NCBI GenBank assembly: GCA_038049695.1
Contig: CP142451.1
Span: 128,794,001 to 128,858,000 of the forward strand
Length of the DNA: 64,000 nt
Direction: 5' to 3'
DNA from: Cinnamomum chago
Taxonomy: Eukaryota > Streptophyta > Magnoliopsida > Laurales > Lauraceae
Shown here piece by piece: positions 1-12,926 of the stretch. Numbering within the stretch: the first letter of the stretch is position 1; every line of letters starts with the position of its first letter. The notes under the pieces were generated by a model that saw only the letters and a list, made by a program, of their open reading frames with translations, made no database searches and was not told the origin of the DNA. The translations under genes and the position numbers were made by a program.

Positions 1-744
1 AATGTTGGTCCTGTAAAGGATTTTTTTTTTTCTTTTAACCTAGATAAAGGGGTTAGGACTCAAGAGAGAGTTCATATGCACACGGAAATGTAGCCAATTT
101 AAGTGAGAAAAAGGCTCACAAAAGCGGTTAAAAAGCTCATACAAGTGGGAAAGGAGCTCTTACAACTGGAAAGAGGTGACGAATCCGAGAATTGGAATCC
201 GAAAAAGCCAGTCAAGTAAAAACCGATGCTCCTTACTACTCAGGTAAGGTGCAGAAGAAACATTTGATTCATATAAGGTGTGGTGTTTGGTAAGTCCTGT
301 TGCTTTGACATTTTCTCATTTAAAGAGAGTGCTTTACGAGGGCACGTATGCAGAAAATAGTGGAATTGGAGGGACTGGTGAATATCTATTTGAAGAGAAG
401 AATTTTTTTTTTTTTGAAGAGAAGAAATTTTTTTTTGGTGAATATGGAATCAGAACATGGAATGTTATCCTGACCCACCATTCCATATCGTGCAGATTTC
501 TTTAGATTGCTTCCACTTTATTTTTTTCCCCTGCTTAACTTTCCTTGCCAAAACAGAGTGCATTCATATAACAGGGCTAAATGTAACTGAAGGAAAAAAA
601 AAAAAAGAAAAAAAAAAGAAAAAGAAACGAAACGAAAAATGTCAATCCTCTCTTGCTTTTGCAACAAAGAGTTATCAAGTAATGCTTTGAAATAGGACAA
701 TGAGTGATTAGACCGAACATGCATAGATTACTATAAAAAGAGAG
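1..744. other. Gene-free AT-rich flank
   Basis: I see no supportable gene here. The stretch is AT-rich, with homopolymer runs (poly-T near 30 and 405-436, poly-A near 593-625). Short open frames are low-complexity products of these runs, with no recognisable domain. Confidence 0.5.
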
Positions 745-1915
745 TGATGAGTCCTGAAAGTGCACATTTTCTTACATATTTTGGACCATTTTAAGGGCTT
801 ATTGATATTAAAGAGCTTTATTTAATGTCAAATCATGTTTTTATGCATTTAGGGTCCATTGTAGTACATTCATGCATAATTTGCTTAAAAATCACACTTT
901 CTGCATAAATTCATTAAACTTGCCATTTTTGGAGATTTATTTTTCAAAGTCGGTTATTTTTTGTGCATCAAGTAGGGTCTCATGCATCATCCATTTAAGT
1001 TCCTTACATAGAATTATTCTTGAATCCATTTGTTTTATTTTGTGTAGGAGAAATCAAGAATGAGACCCACATTGGTGAAATTTGAGAGAGATTAAGGGTA
1101 GGATATCTTTCATGGTGGACCCACATATCTTGGTATTCCTAGAGAGTTTGAAAAGTCAACAATTGAAAGTTAGATTTGTGATTTCAAGATCAAGAAAGGA
1201 AACTTCATATTTGGTAAGATTTAATTCTTACTAAGTTTGAAAACTCAAAAATCAAGAAAAATGATATATTAAGAAAGGAAAGTGTGCTAAAAGAGTTGAC
1301 TAATCAATTAAAAAAGTTTGGAAGCAAACCAAAGATGGAAGGAGAGTCAAGAAACAATGAAAAAAATATGCCACGATTCATTTGGATGTCCACATGGGTC
1401 CCACACACCACATTGCACAACTAACATTCCATATGTGTACAAGTATTCTCGGATTTTTCAGGGGTAACAAGATTAAAATGGCCATAACTCTTAATCCAGC
1501 AGTTGGATTGGTGCAATCCATATACCGTTGGAAAGATCTCTTCGAGTAGATATCTTTAGAACCCAAGATTGTGTGAATCGGAGCTAAAACAAGGAAGATA
1601 TGACCTCTTAAAGTTGGTACTATAATTTCTACTCTTGATTGCAATTTTGTATATGAAAAGCACCCAAAAAAAAAAATCTCACCCACCTTGCTATTTCTTT
1701 GAAGATTTGTTAGCCAAGGAAGGGACTTTCCATACAAAGAAGATTGCATACTACAAACTTGGAGCAAAGAAGGAAAGAAAGAGAGCAAAAATCTATATAT
1801 TGAAGGCATAAGCATTCCTCTCCTTTCATGGGAAGATAGACCAACTCTCTTTAGAATTACTACTACACTCCATCCTCTTCCTCTCTCTTTCTCTCCATTG
1901 AAGTCTTCAATGAGA
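745..1915 (+). mobile_element. Probable Ty3-gypsy LTR fossil, left part
   Basis: The segment opens with TGATGAGTCCTGAAAGTGC, a start that resembles plant Ty3-gypsy LTRs from memory. It later carries a stretch about a site with an 'accgttggaaagatc' phrase that I associate with such LTRs. It is interrupted at 1916 by the CACTA element, and the flank continues at 12,931. It is a fossil; no coding domains were recognised. The family assignment rests on remembered similarity only. Confidence 0.35.
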
Positions 1916-1927
1916 CACTACAAGAAA

Positions 1928-2520
1928 TTGCACTTTTGCCGGCGCTAAAAAAGCGTCGGCAAAAGTCTATAAAACGCCGGTGAACACCTTTGCCGGCGAT
2001 TTTCCTTGCGCCGGTAAAAGGTCGCCAGCATTAGCTTTTGCCGGCGAAAAAAGGTTAGCGCCGGGAAAAATAATACATTAACGGCGTTTTTATTCGCCGG
2101 GAAAAGACGTATAAAACGCCGAGAAAAGGCCTTTATTTTTCAATAATAAATTAATTTAAAATCTTTTGCCGGCGTTTTTTTGCGCCGGCAAAACATTTAT
2201 ATTTTATGGATTTTTTTTTTAATTTATTGCCGGCGTTTTTTTTGCGCCGGCAAAACATTTATATTTTATGGAATTTTTTTTCAAAATTTATTGCCGGCGT
2301 TTTTTTTTGCGCCGGCAAAACATTTATATTTTATGAAATTTTTTTCAAAAATTATTGCCGGCGTTTTTTTTGCGCCGGCAAAACATTTATATTTTATGAA
2401 AATTAATTTTCCAAAATTATTTGCCGGCGTATTTTGTCGCCGGGAAAACATTTATTTTTTTTAAGTAATTATTTTGAAGGTGTTTTGCCGGCGAAAATGT
2501 TACGCCGACAATCAATATTC
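1928..2520. repeat. Left subterminal hairpin array of the CACTA element
   Basis: The motif TTGCCGGCG and its inverse CGCCGGCAA (or CGCCGGGAAA) alternate along the whole stretch. From about 2163 to 2460 a roughly 60-65-bp unit recurs about five times. Each unit has TTGCCGGCG, a T-run of 6-9, GCGCCGGCAA, then ACATTTATATTTTATG and an AT spacer, so each can fold into a short GC stem with a T-loop. Such arrays are the usual transposase-binding subterminal region of CACTA elements. Confidence 0.9.
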
Positions 2521-2864
2521 ATTTATTGTATTTATTTGATTTTTTAATTTTTTTCCTGTATATGCATCATTACAACTTCGAACCTATATCGTATGAAACT
2601 ACTATTCTAGTATTTAAGACCAAATCTCCTACACACCCAACATCTATCTATTCCAAATATTCATTCCACTTCATATTAATATTCAAATATCCTTACAATA
2701 TTAAAAGTACTTTACCATTACCATTACAAAATAAAAATCCATAGTAACATTCTACGATTTGCCAACATTCAAATGCCAATGAAAAATTACATCTTCATAT
2801 ACAATCATCTCATTGTTGCACCAATCCAACACCTGCAACATTGTTCAAAAAAACTTCATACATC

Positions 2865-3224
2865 CTATTTTAACATATGGCAATCTGTTATGTTATGCTC
2901 TTGAGGTAAGCTCCATGTCAGACCTCCAAGGTTATAGCTTGTGATAGTTAGAGTATTTTGCTTGCAATTGTCTGGACTCAGAATATTGTTGTTGTTCACA
3001 CACTTGAGCAGATTGCCATTAGAAGTGTAGCCATTGGAGGACTCCAGTTCCCCCTTTAGTGCTTTGTCATAATCTGATGGATTCATAACTGAACACATGA
3101 CATCTGCATAATGAAGTACTGGATACTTGGAACTGCCAAACATTGAAGACTCAACTACCAGTTTTTCTTTGATACTCTGAACAGCATGTGCATATTCCAA
3201 TCCAAATAGACCTACATTTCGGAA
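2865..3224 (-). pseudogene. Captured exon-like fragment, unrecognised protein
   Basis: On the minus strand an acceptor-like TAG near 3225 is followed by about 118 open codons, beginning LFGLEYAHAVQSIKEKL and including GSSKYPVLHYADVM. The composition is protein-like (mixed, not low complexity). The open frame ends in the element's interior near 2865. I do not recognise the family. It could be the 3' part of a host gene carried by the CACTA element, or a remnant of an element gene such as a TNPA-like protein. Nothing shows that it is expressed. Confidence 0.35.
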
Positions 3225-4015
3225 AGAAGAAAATGATTATAAAAGATTAAAGAATATCATACCACCCAATAGAATTACATTTTTCAGATGATTGCTAAAT
3301 TAGAATGAACAACTTTATAAGGAAGATTCTCTAACTACAGCCAGCAGCATTCAGACCCATAACTTCTTCCTATCAGCAATTCAGACTAAAAAATGTCTCA
3401 CTAAAAAAAGTAAACAATACCCAATTCAATGCAATAGCCTGATTGAACAAGCTGCAAGTCACAAGTGCCGGTTTGTCTTGGTCTCCAAACACAGCAACAG
3501 AAACAGAACCATGTCTAGTCTGTATAACATGTTCCTGATGACACTTACATGAACAGTTCAGAAGAAAGACACAAACTACAAGTAGTCATAGAGCAGATGC
3601 ATGATTCTGTCAGGCATTACTCTCATACAAAAGAATAACAAAGGCTTCTCCAAGTTCAAAAACTAAAAAATTGTTCTGTCTTCTTGATGACCACATCCAT
3701 CATTACAATTTCAAAAAGAAAACCAAAACCCATATCCATTAGCTTCATGATAATGAAAAAGTTAGAAAAACCACATGCAGACTAAAATCAAAACCCAACT
3801 GATAAAAACCCAATGCCACAGAAAAGACACAAGACCAAGGATCACATGGATATCAGGGCCTGGAGTGTGATTTGTATCTCCAGTAAAGAAGTATTGTTGG
3901 TCATCTCAATCCTATTGCACTGATGTTAGTAACATTAACTGCCATACAAGCATCTGCGTAAAATGTATGAAAGCCAAACATGAGTCATTGGGGCAATCAG
4001 GCTTGCCTACAAAAT

Positions 4016-4150
4016 TCTTATTTCTAGAGATTTCACATAATTCACCAATGCAACAAGTACTTCATAGGCAGTAGAATGAAGAGGAGTTGCCGGTGTTTTA
4101 ACCAATTCAACAAGTCTCAGAAACAGATCCCAAACCACGAAGTCCGTCAA
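4016..4150 (-). pseudogene. Coding-like antisense fragment in the CACTA element
   Basis: The minus strand is open for about 45 codons with a helical, leucine-rich composition (for example DFVVWDLFLRLVELV, then STAYEVLVALVNYV). The neighbouring upstream sequence looks coding in a different frame, so the piece may be a decayed exon. The protein family is not recognised. Confidence 0.25.
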
Positions 4151-6540
4151 CCATGCAAGCAGAAGCACACTCCTGCACTGTTTGATGACATCCCTTCACA
4201 TACATGGTCAAAAAGCACTTTGGAGACTGAATTTACACTTTAACAAAGAATTCATGAAGGTATTGAATAGGTGAAGATTTATTGCCATCTTATTTCCCTC
4301 CAAGTAATGTCCATTTCTACTACCACGTGTCTTATACTGAAAATCACAACAGCCACTGTTATGTGATTGAATATTATTTACTGATGACATCTTTGCCAGT
4401 GTGGTCAAAGAGCAAGCCACAAGCTAGGCAGTAGGCACCAAGCCCTTTTAAAGTGTAGGAAGCTTGCTGGATACACTTCCGAGGAAAAGCAATACAGATA
4501 CACACTGTATTGACTTCTGTGTTTTGGCCTTATGCAACGCCACTATTAACAAAATAAAAGCCATAAATTACTCGTGTCAGCTTAGAAAGCTAATTGAAAG
4601 TTTAAAAAATGGCCATTATACAAATTATTGAAACTTAAAATTTAAGCATTTTCAAGAAGTTTCATTACTTCAGCCAACATGTTTTATCCGATGAAAATAA
4701 AAATCAGATCAACAAGAAAATAAGGTTCAACTAATAAATCCTTCATCAATTAACATTGCAGAAATCCAAACTGCAGATACATAAATCATAATTGTAGTAA
4801 AATAATGAGAAAAGAATAAAAGAATAAAGAGAGGGACAGAGAGCTTGCAGAAATTCCAAAATGGAAAATAAAGAAATAAATATATAAACAGAGAAAGATA
4901 GAAAATGAGATATATATATATATAGAGAGAGAGAGAGAACTAAAGTGAGACATCAGTGAAGTGCATGATTCAAATGCCTTTGGTTGTTCAACATTTCCTT
5001 GGAAGGATAGAAGGGAGACCAAAACAGGGCCTCATGGAGAAAAGAGTAATCATAGTGTTAGAGATAGTAATTAATCCGCAAACTCATTCACAAGATTCAT
5101 CCATGAAGCAACACAAACAGAGGATTGCATACAACCTTAAAAAAAATGGAGATTAGGATTACAAAGCAAGTGAAAGGAACACTAGATCCAGTTGTGTCAT
5201 AAATTCAGTAACTGATAAAAATAATGTGACGAATTTCATTGAATAATACCATGATAACTACGCATCTATAGTTCTATACATGTTCTTTTACTTTTTGCTT
5301 AGGGAGGAAACAAAAAAGTAGCTATTGTAAGTTGGATCCACCCTCTCTTAATACCTGCATTGTGCTGGATCCACCCTCTCTTAATACATGCGTTGTGCTG
5401 GGTAATGGAATTCCAGGAGGAAGCTTTGGTGTTTTTCCAGAAATTGACAAGTTTGCCAAATTTGATGACACTTTGTTGTGAAACATAGTTTCCATCCAAG
5501 CTAATCCTGTTCAGAGAGAACTAAGAACATTTATAAAGAGATTTTAAAGAGATTTTGATTCTCTTACCTCTAAAACATGTATGTTTTAAATTACTGTTAT
5601 GATAACAAAGATTAACTTCTGCGGCTGATTCAGTCTCCATTTATGATAATTTTGATACTTGAAACAAACTAAAGGCCTCATGATATGATATAACCGCAAT
5701 TCTCCAACATATCAAACGACAATTCTGAGTCCATCCATCCCCTTCTATACAAAAATATATATAAATTAATGAGGTGGAAACCTCCCTTCATAGCTATATC
5801 CAATAACCCAAATGCAATTATAAAGCAAAGAAAGAGACCTGAGCATTAATATTCCAAACTCTATGTAAATCAGACAACTTATCAAGGCAGAACCATCTAT
5901 AATAATAAATAAAAAAAAGGAAGGTGTAATACAATGAAACAAAGAACCCAGTGGGAAAAATTAGCATTTAACTAGATGACATTTTGATGTAAAAGAAACT
6001 GGGTATCCTAACAACTATTACCATTGATTGGCACATGGAGTCTCTGACTTGGGTTGGTATAGATATTTCATCCTTTTTTGTTTTTCCCCATTCTACCCAA
6101 ATGTTGTACCTGGGACGGGATCTAGTTATGTAATTGGTTTTTTTTTTGGGTTGTCTTTTGCTTTTGATATGTTTGGAAGTTTGGGATTTGTAATATGAAT
6201 GACTAAGCGGTATAGTCTTGATACCTTCCGCAGGAGAGGTGGTGGAGGTCTTGGTCTCCCAAATGCCTTGGCCTTCTAGCTGTTCTTCTATCAAAATTCT
6301 TAAGTGGATTGGATTTGGTGGTGATAATGTATATTGGGAATTGGGAGAGGATTTGTAATGGAGCTTTTTGAGGGATTTTATTAACTCAATGGTCTTTACT
6401 AGATTGCATTATGTCACAGAGATGGTTTCTACCAATGGTATTATACTACCAATGGTATCATCACAAATGTAAAACAGATGGTCAGATATTTAAAAATGCT
6501 ATGGATTGCAAAAGAAAGTCAATCCCACAATAGGACTTAC

Positions 6541-6654
6541 AAAGCTGTGAAGTGACTCTATCATGCATCCCTGTTCTTCCAACCTCTTCAAAACAACTTC
6601 AACTTTGGAAGCAGCCTCATCTTTATGCTTTTGGAGCTCTTCTTCAAAATTCTC
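6541..6654 (-). pseudogene. Antisense exon with canonical splice sites in the CACTA element
   Basis: The minus strand reads TTTCAG, then 114 nt open in one frame (exactly 38 codons), then GTAAGTCC. The translation begins ENFEEELQKHKDEAASK and continues with VVLKRLEEQ, a charged heptad-like sequence that suggests a short coiled coil. An exon-sized, stop-free, length-divisible-by-three stretch bracketed by good splice signals is best explained as a real exon of a captured host gene. The parent gene is not recognised. Confidence 0.5.
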
Positions 6655-8866
6655 CTGAAAGTCCGTAGATTTAATCTAAGTACAATAACAATGATTTGGC
6701 AGCCATTAAAAATCTCACAACAATCAATAAAAAAAAAAAGTCAAAAGAGGCTCGTCCCACGAATTTCCTGAAAACATCAAATTACTCCTATATTTAATTT
6801 TTTTTATAAAAACATTGTAATTATCATCTCTATTCCCTATCTGGGTCAATATCAGTTCATATAATCTTGATTTCCATTGGGAAAGTCAAAACCATTAACT
6901 GAAAGCAAGGTATCTTCCATGAAACAAATCCATCTTAATTTCTGGAAGGATCTCACTCCTATTGGCAGCATAAGCTGGAAGATATCTGTGATTTCAGCTC
7001 CAACTTTGATAGCAGCAAGCATCATTAAAATGGTTCATAAAAGCAGAAAAAGAAGAGAAAACAACATCTACTGCAATGAAAATAGGATAACTACAAAATA
7101 GGCAGAAAACCAGATTTGAGCACTGTTCCATGATTAGAAGCTAGAATGCAAGTACAGCAATGCAAAGGCCCCAAAAAATGCAGAAATATGAGCATCTTGG
7201 GACTGAAAGCACTAGCATGATTTCAAAGCAGAAGCTGGGGCAAAAGAAGAAATGGTCAATGAAGGCTTAGAAACTACATCTTTTGCAAGAAGATTTGCAA
7301 ACTTCCATTCCATACTTCCATTCAAACTGCCTTTTAGCTTCAAGTATCCCAAGGGCCATGTGTTGATACTTGATACTCACTGCCTTTTAGATCACTGCCA
7401 GCACCAAATCAGTGTCCTAAATCTACCTAATATTCTAACTGCCAGCTTACACTGCTGGATTCATGAATGAGTGGAGGCTGGACACACCTCTTGCATTTTC
7501 TGCCAGAATATGACATCAAGACATGGCATGGATGCAACATGGACACACTATGAATATGGCAGGATTAAGATTTTACACATAATGAACGGAGTATCGGATC
7601 TGATATGTGACTCGTGTCATATATTTTTATTATACAAAAAAATAATTTCCTAGTAATTAATGAAACCCCCTTTCCTAGGAATTCAAAAGGCCTGTTTGGA
7701 TCCCTAGAATCCTAGTTACCTAGCAAATCAAATTACCAGAAGCTCAGTCACATGTGACGACTAATGAATTAATGATAGTTATAGCTGAGCGGAATTTAGT
7801 TAGATCCTCTGTAAATCTGAATACTTGGTGAGTTATGGACTTCTTCCCAGATGATCCAACCTTTTTAGAGTATTAGAGTTATGAAATAATTACTGCAATT
7901 GAATTAGAGGGAAATTTAGTTTACACATAAGGGGGATTCTAAAACAGGTAATGGTTTTTCCTTATCTTTTTCTTTAAGGTGATCCTACACAACCACAGTG
8001 GGACCCATGAGTTTCCTAACAACTACTCATTTGAGTTTCAAAATTGTTGTAAAACTTGTTACCCCATAATTAGTTATTCCCTAATTAGTTACAAGCTCCA
8101 CATCCCAATAAGGAAACCTCTAGAGTTTCGAGAACCTTGATCGACTAGAAATCTCATTGGAAGTTAACTAAATAAGTATGGCCAGTCTCTTCTATCCCTT
8201 TCAAGTCTCAACTCAGCAAAGAGGAAGCCATCATCCTTGTTACAAGAGGGAGGTGCATGGGATAAGATTCATCATCTTGAAAATCTGTATCACACTCCCA
8301 CTCAAGTTGAAGCATGGATAGAAGCATGCCAGAACTCTAGTATAGTTTGGTTTTTTGTGATTATTTGCTTCAAGATCCCCCATGAGCACTGACTGGATAT
8401 AGGATTCATAGCAAACTAACAGGGATATCCAAATGCCTGAACTCATGATTATGTGTAAACCAAGGTACTTCAACATGATATGCATAAACCCAAATGGGCC
8501 TAGAGGGAAATGCCAAACATGCCCTGAGGATGATGAAACAGAATGAGCAGGATAAGGATCCATTTCAAAATTGGCTTGAGATAACAAGTGAAGACTAAAC
8601 TGCAACAGGCTGGTAATTGAAGGGTTTTTTTTTCTGCATTTCCCTAATCAAACTCATATTAGAACATCCAAACATACACTAAATTTTATCGACCACAACA
8701 AAACAGAAAAAAAAGGTAAAATATAATATGTAATCCAGTATTGCCAACAAAGAAAAGTGGGTTGCTTAATATTGCAGTACAACTAGTTAGACTGACATCC
8801 ATAATTGAAACATGCAATCATCATATATATTATTCTGAGCATTAGAAGACAGAATTGGAATCAAAC

Positions 8867-8898
8867 CTGATAATTGCTTGTTTGAGCTTATCCAACTT
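8867..8898 (-). pseudogene. Possible small antisense exon in the CACTA element
   Basis: The minus strand reads GTGTAG, then a 32-nt stretch encoding KLDKLKQAIIR plus two bases, then GTTTGATTCC. The acceptor and donor are acceptable and the residues are coiled-coil-like, matching the style of the exon at 6541-6654. It is short, so chance cannot be excluded. Confidence 0.25.
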
Positions 8899-9382
8899 CT
8901 ACACTCTACCCAGAGCTTGCTACCCTACTGAAGGGGTAAAGATCCTGCAATTATAAACCCCATTACATCTAGTTTAGATGACCCTGCACTCAATTTTCAA
9001 CCTCACCCCCATGCATCATTACTTTGTACAGAAAGCTCCCATCAAAAATTAACTTTAGCCTCCTACATGAGAACATAACCATGTAACAGAGGAAGAAGAC
9101 AAGATAGATCCATTATCAAGACAACCAGACCAGCTACCGAGTTGTAGATATGCAAACACATGCTTCCCTAAAAGCACATATAACAGCCCAAATCAACACA
9201 TAATAAGTAGTGATGAAAACTTGCAATATAAATAAACAAAGTTAAAATAACTAAGTAGCCACTTTTGCTAGTAAACACGAGGGCATCTGCAAAACTACGA
9301 CATTCAGCTAATGATCAGTCGACAACTTCAGTAAATAAGATGAAGTGGTTGCAAACCATTTATAAATTTGTTGGCATTTGAC

Positions 9383-9443
9383 TACTACTACTACTACTAC
9401 TACTATTGATCTCTCTCTCTCTCTCTCTCCCTCTCTCTCCCTC
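9383..9443. repeat. Compound microsatellite (CTA)n(TC)n
   Basis: About eight CTA/ACT units are followed by a TC-rich run with CCC interruptions. It lies in the interior of the CACTA element, in intron-like sequence. Confidence 0.9.
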
Positions 9444-11867
9444 CATATAATGCATTATGCACTTCACTTAGCCATCAAAAAGATCCTCCATTAAGTGCCC
9501 CCACATGGTACGAGGTGAGAAAAGAATAAAAGGCACTATTCATGTGATGTGCAAAGTGGAACTTGGGGTTGGACATCCTTTTGTTTAAGGAGGCTAGTTA
9601 GAAAGCAACCAAATAAATAATAAAGAGCCCATATCTACTGCCGAAATGGATGAAAAATCCAAGTACTAGGTTATGAGGTATGCGGACGTGTTCCTATTGG
9701 TGAGACACTCATGGAAGTTTTCTCAGTAGATTAGATATAGAAAGCATCTTTGAAGGTTAGAACAGTTAAATGTAATTAAATTGAAAATGAAAGTAGCAAA
9801 GATAAATATAATTCGGGTAAAATATATAGAAGAGAGACAAGACACTTAGGATAGGAGATCGACTTGGGTTTTGCATTGGCTGTTGATTTGTTTAAGGGAT
9901 GTTGAAAGAGAACATTATCTCCATAAAGTAGTTGTAAATGTAATTATCAAGTAAAATTTTAGTACTAAATAGAAACTTCTTGTGTGCTCTGCTGCTTTTG
10001 ATGAATAGCTTACAGACGCCTCATTAGATTATAAGATTGCCATAGATTGGAATAGGAGAATTTGCCTGCATGATTGAGATTCCCTTGTAATGTAATTGGG
10101 GCAAATAGAGAACAATGAATAATTGGGGAAACAGAGAACAATGAATAAAGCCTTCTTTTCCTATAGTTGTGTATGCTGGAATCAGCTAATAAGGCCTAAT
10201 TACCAAGTAGCATATAGATTGGTTGATCCTACAGAACAGTAGATTCTTTTCGTGAACTCTGCTCATCATGTTATATAAGGATTAGCTACTCAGGCCACAA
10301 AATCCTAACAGAAAATGAAATCACTATAAAATCATGTAAGTTGAAAACAAATTGATTACAAATCCCAAATCCAACAAAAGATTATCACCAAAACAAAATC
10401 TGCTTATCAACAAACAAATCTAAAGTCAACAAGTGAAATCCTCAACTGAGAAATCAAGCCACAAATACCACACAGCATTACTTCCTTGGAAGATCAAATT
10501 CTCGAAGCTCAATGGAAGCCCGAAAATCTACATTGCATTAAGAAGTCAACTGCACAAAATCAAATCGAAAGCCAACTGATTAAAAGGAAAATGCAACAAT
10601 CCCAACCCAATGCAGAAATCAAAGAATGGAATGCACAGAGGGGAACAATAATTAGACTTGCTCTCTTCCACAGAGTTGAGTATGATAAAATGAAGAAGGA
10701 ACTAAAATACCTGTTCTAAAATAGATGTGTAGAATTACAAGGGAACATGGATAGAATTAAGAGAAACCTATAAGAGTAGAACCACCATAAGAGAAAATCA
10801 TGAGATGAAAAAGAAATAGTTAACACACACATAGAAATAGATTTCAAACAACATTATATATAAATAATTGGAGCTTTCCAAGTTCAAGACAATAACATTT
10901 TTAAAAATAAACATAATAAAAAAATAAATTTGAGGTCCCTCACAAGAACATGCACTGGTTACCAATTCTCTTCATACACTTTTTTAAAAGTATGAAAAAT
11001 ATATATATGCCTGCATCTATGAATATCATCATCAATATCCTAACTTCCTCCAATCAATCAGGAGTTAGCTTAAAAAAAAAAAAATTGGGTCTACATTGGG
11101 TCTACAGTGAATGTAAACTATTAAAACAAAGTGAAGAGAAAGGGAAACATCTACATAAATCAAATTCCATGTTTCATTTCACACTTTTTCACAAACTTTG
11201 GAAGTAAATTAACTCAAAAAGCTATCAGAATCCCTGGGAAAAGGCAAACGTGCATCACGAGATTTCAACATCAATAAAGCTAAAGTCAACATCATCCAAA
11301 ACTCACAAATTCTACCAAAAAGCACCGGCCTTTTCAGCTCGGACAGCCATTAAACACCAGAATTGAGAAAAGAAGCCATGAAAATGCTTCAACGAAGGCT
11401 CCAGAAAACAAAAACCAACCCTAATCCAGATAAAGATGCTCTGTATCATATTCAAAGCTTCCAAACAGCTCTCACAAAGGAAAAAAAAAAACCATCATTA
11501 ATCTCAAACACCAAAACCTAATGAGAAAAACACACACAAACGGTCATGAATCGATTAATTCGAACAAAGATCAGTGAACTGAACAAACTAACATCGGATT
11601 CTTCAAAATAAATCGAATCATTTCATTTGGACAAAGATCAGTGAACTGAACTCCAAACCAGCAAAGATAACATCAGATTCTTCCAATCAAGCTTCAAAAC
11701 CAAATCTTTAGCTAATTAGAAGAGAGAAAAACGGAGATGAGAAATCAAAACGCATCTTGAGTAAAATCTCACCTCAAGAAATCTACAAAAGGCTTGGAAA
11801 CCAGATCGAGAAAAAAAGACTGGAAATTGCAAGATCAGAGGAAGAAGAAGCTGAATTCGAAGCTTAC

Positions 11868-11990
11868 CTCGAACAATCTTCTTCTGCAGAAGAAGAAGAA
11901 GAAGAAGAAGGAAGGGAGGAATCGCTTTCGCTTCGAAGAATCTGGAGATGGAATTGTGTGTGTGTGTGTGTGTTTTTTTTTAGCTGCTTT
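11868..11990 (-). pseudogene. Possible captured 5' UTR exon
   Basis: On the minus strand a (CTT)n tract, common in plant 5' leaders, is followed by GCAGAAGAAGATTGTTCGAG and then the donor GTAAGC at 11,867-11,862. It lies upstream, in antisense order, of the other exon-like pieces in this element. This fits a captured gene whose 5' end sits near the right end of the transposon. The exon start is not defined. Confidence 0.3.
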
Positions 11991-12104
11991 TCAAGGAAAT
12001 GTGATTTTATGGAGGGAAGGACGGACAAACGTCTGGCGAGTAAAAAGCAGAGATGGGCGATAGATGTTTGTGGCTGGACGAGACAGAGATGGGCGATAGA
12101 CGAG

Positions 12105-12356
12105 GCGAGATGGGCCAGGGACCGAGAGGGAGGGAGATACAGAGAGATGGGGTGATGGGTGCTGGAAGAGGCGAGATGGGCCAGGGACCGAGAAGGAGGA
12201 AGATGCAGAGAGATGGGGAGATGGGCGCTGGAAGAGGCGAGATTGGCCAGGGACCGAAGGGGAGGGAGAGGCAGAGAGATGAGGGAGATGGAATAGGCGA
12301 GATGGGACAGGGACCGAGAGGGAGGGAGATGCAGAGAGATGAGGGAAATGGGCGCT
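12105..12356. repeat. Purine-rich minisatellite, about four 60-66-bp units
   Basis: Units start at 12,105, 12,171, 12,237 and 12,297, each with GCGAGATGGGCCAGGGACCG or a close variant, then a GGAGGGAGATGCAGAGAGATG block. Open frames across it in several frames are products of the repeat. It lies just inside the right subterminal region of the CACTA element. Confidence 0.9.
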
Positions 12357-12507
12357 GCGAGATTGGCTGGACGAGGCGAGATGCAGAGAGAGGAGGGAGA
12401 TGCAGAACGGGTTTGAAATGAGGGAGGGAGATGCAGAACGGCGCAATATTTGCTTTTTTGTTTTTTGTTTTCTTTGGGTATAAGCAGAGGGATTGTTTTA
12501 TGATAAC

Positions 12508-12926
12508 AATCCCGGCGCATTATTCGCGCCGGGAAAACTAATTACAAAATCCCTCACCCAAATAAACGCGCGATGCCCAAAAGAAGGCGCGAATGGTGGA
12601 TATTTGCCGGCGAAGTGGGCAGAACGCCGGAAAAAATAAACCTTTGCCCGCGAAAAAACAAATGCGCCGGTAAAAAACTATACCTATGACTGAAAACGCA
12701 ATTACCTTTGCCGGCGAAAAAAATTAAAACGCCGGGAAAAAGGACCTTTGCCGGCGAAAAAAATAAATCGCCGGAAAAAAGCAGACTTTTGCCGGCGATA
12801 ATATGACGCCGGAAAAAATCATTTTTTTCCCGGCGAAAAAGCTGTTTTCGCCGGTAAAAGTTATATTTTTCCTGGCGTTTAATGCTTGCGCCGGGAAAAA
12901 ACGCCGGTAATAATGCAAATTGTTGT
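12508..12926. repeat. Right subterminal GCCGGCG repeat array
   Basis: The motif TTTGCCGGCG and its inverse CGCCGG(G/T)AAA recur about every 30-50 bp up to the right terminus, mirroring the left array. Here the long T-loop unit of the left end is missing, so the two ends differ in organisation. Confidence 0.88.

Noticed and set aside
2180-2464. Plus-strand frame of repeating PAKHLYFMK-like text
   Set aside because: Produced by the CACTA subterminal hairpin array, not a gene.
11864-12520. A 218-codon minus-strand open frame rich in Ser, Leu and Pro
   Set aside because: It runs through the purine-rich minisatellite and a CTT repeat; the protein is a product of the repeat, with no domain.
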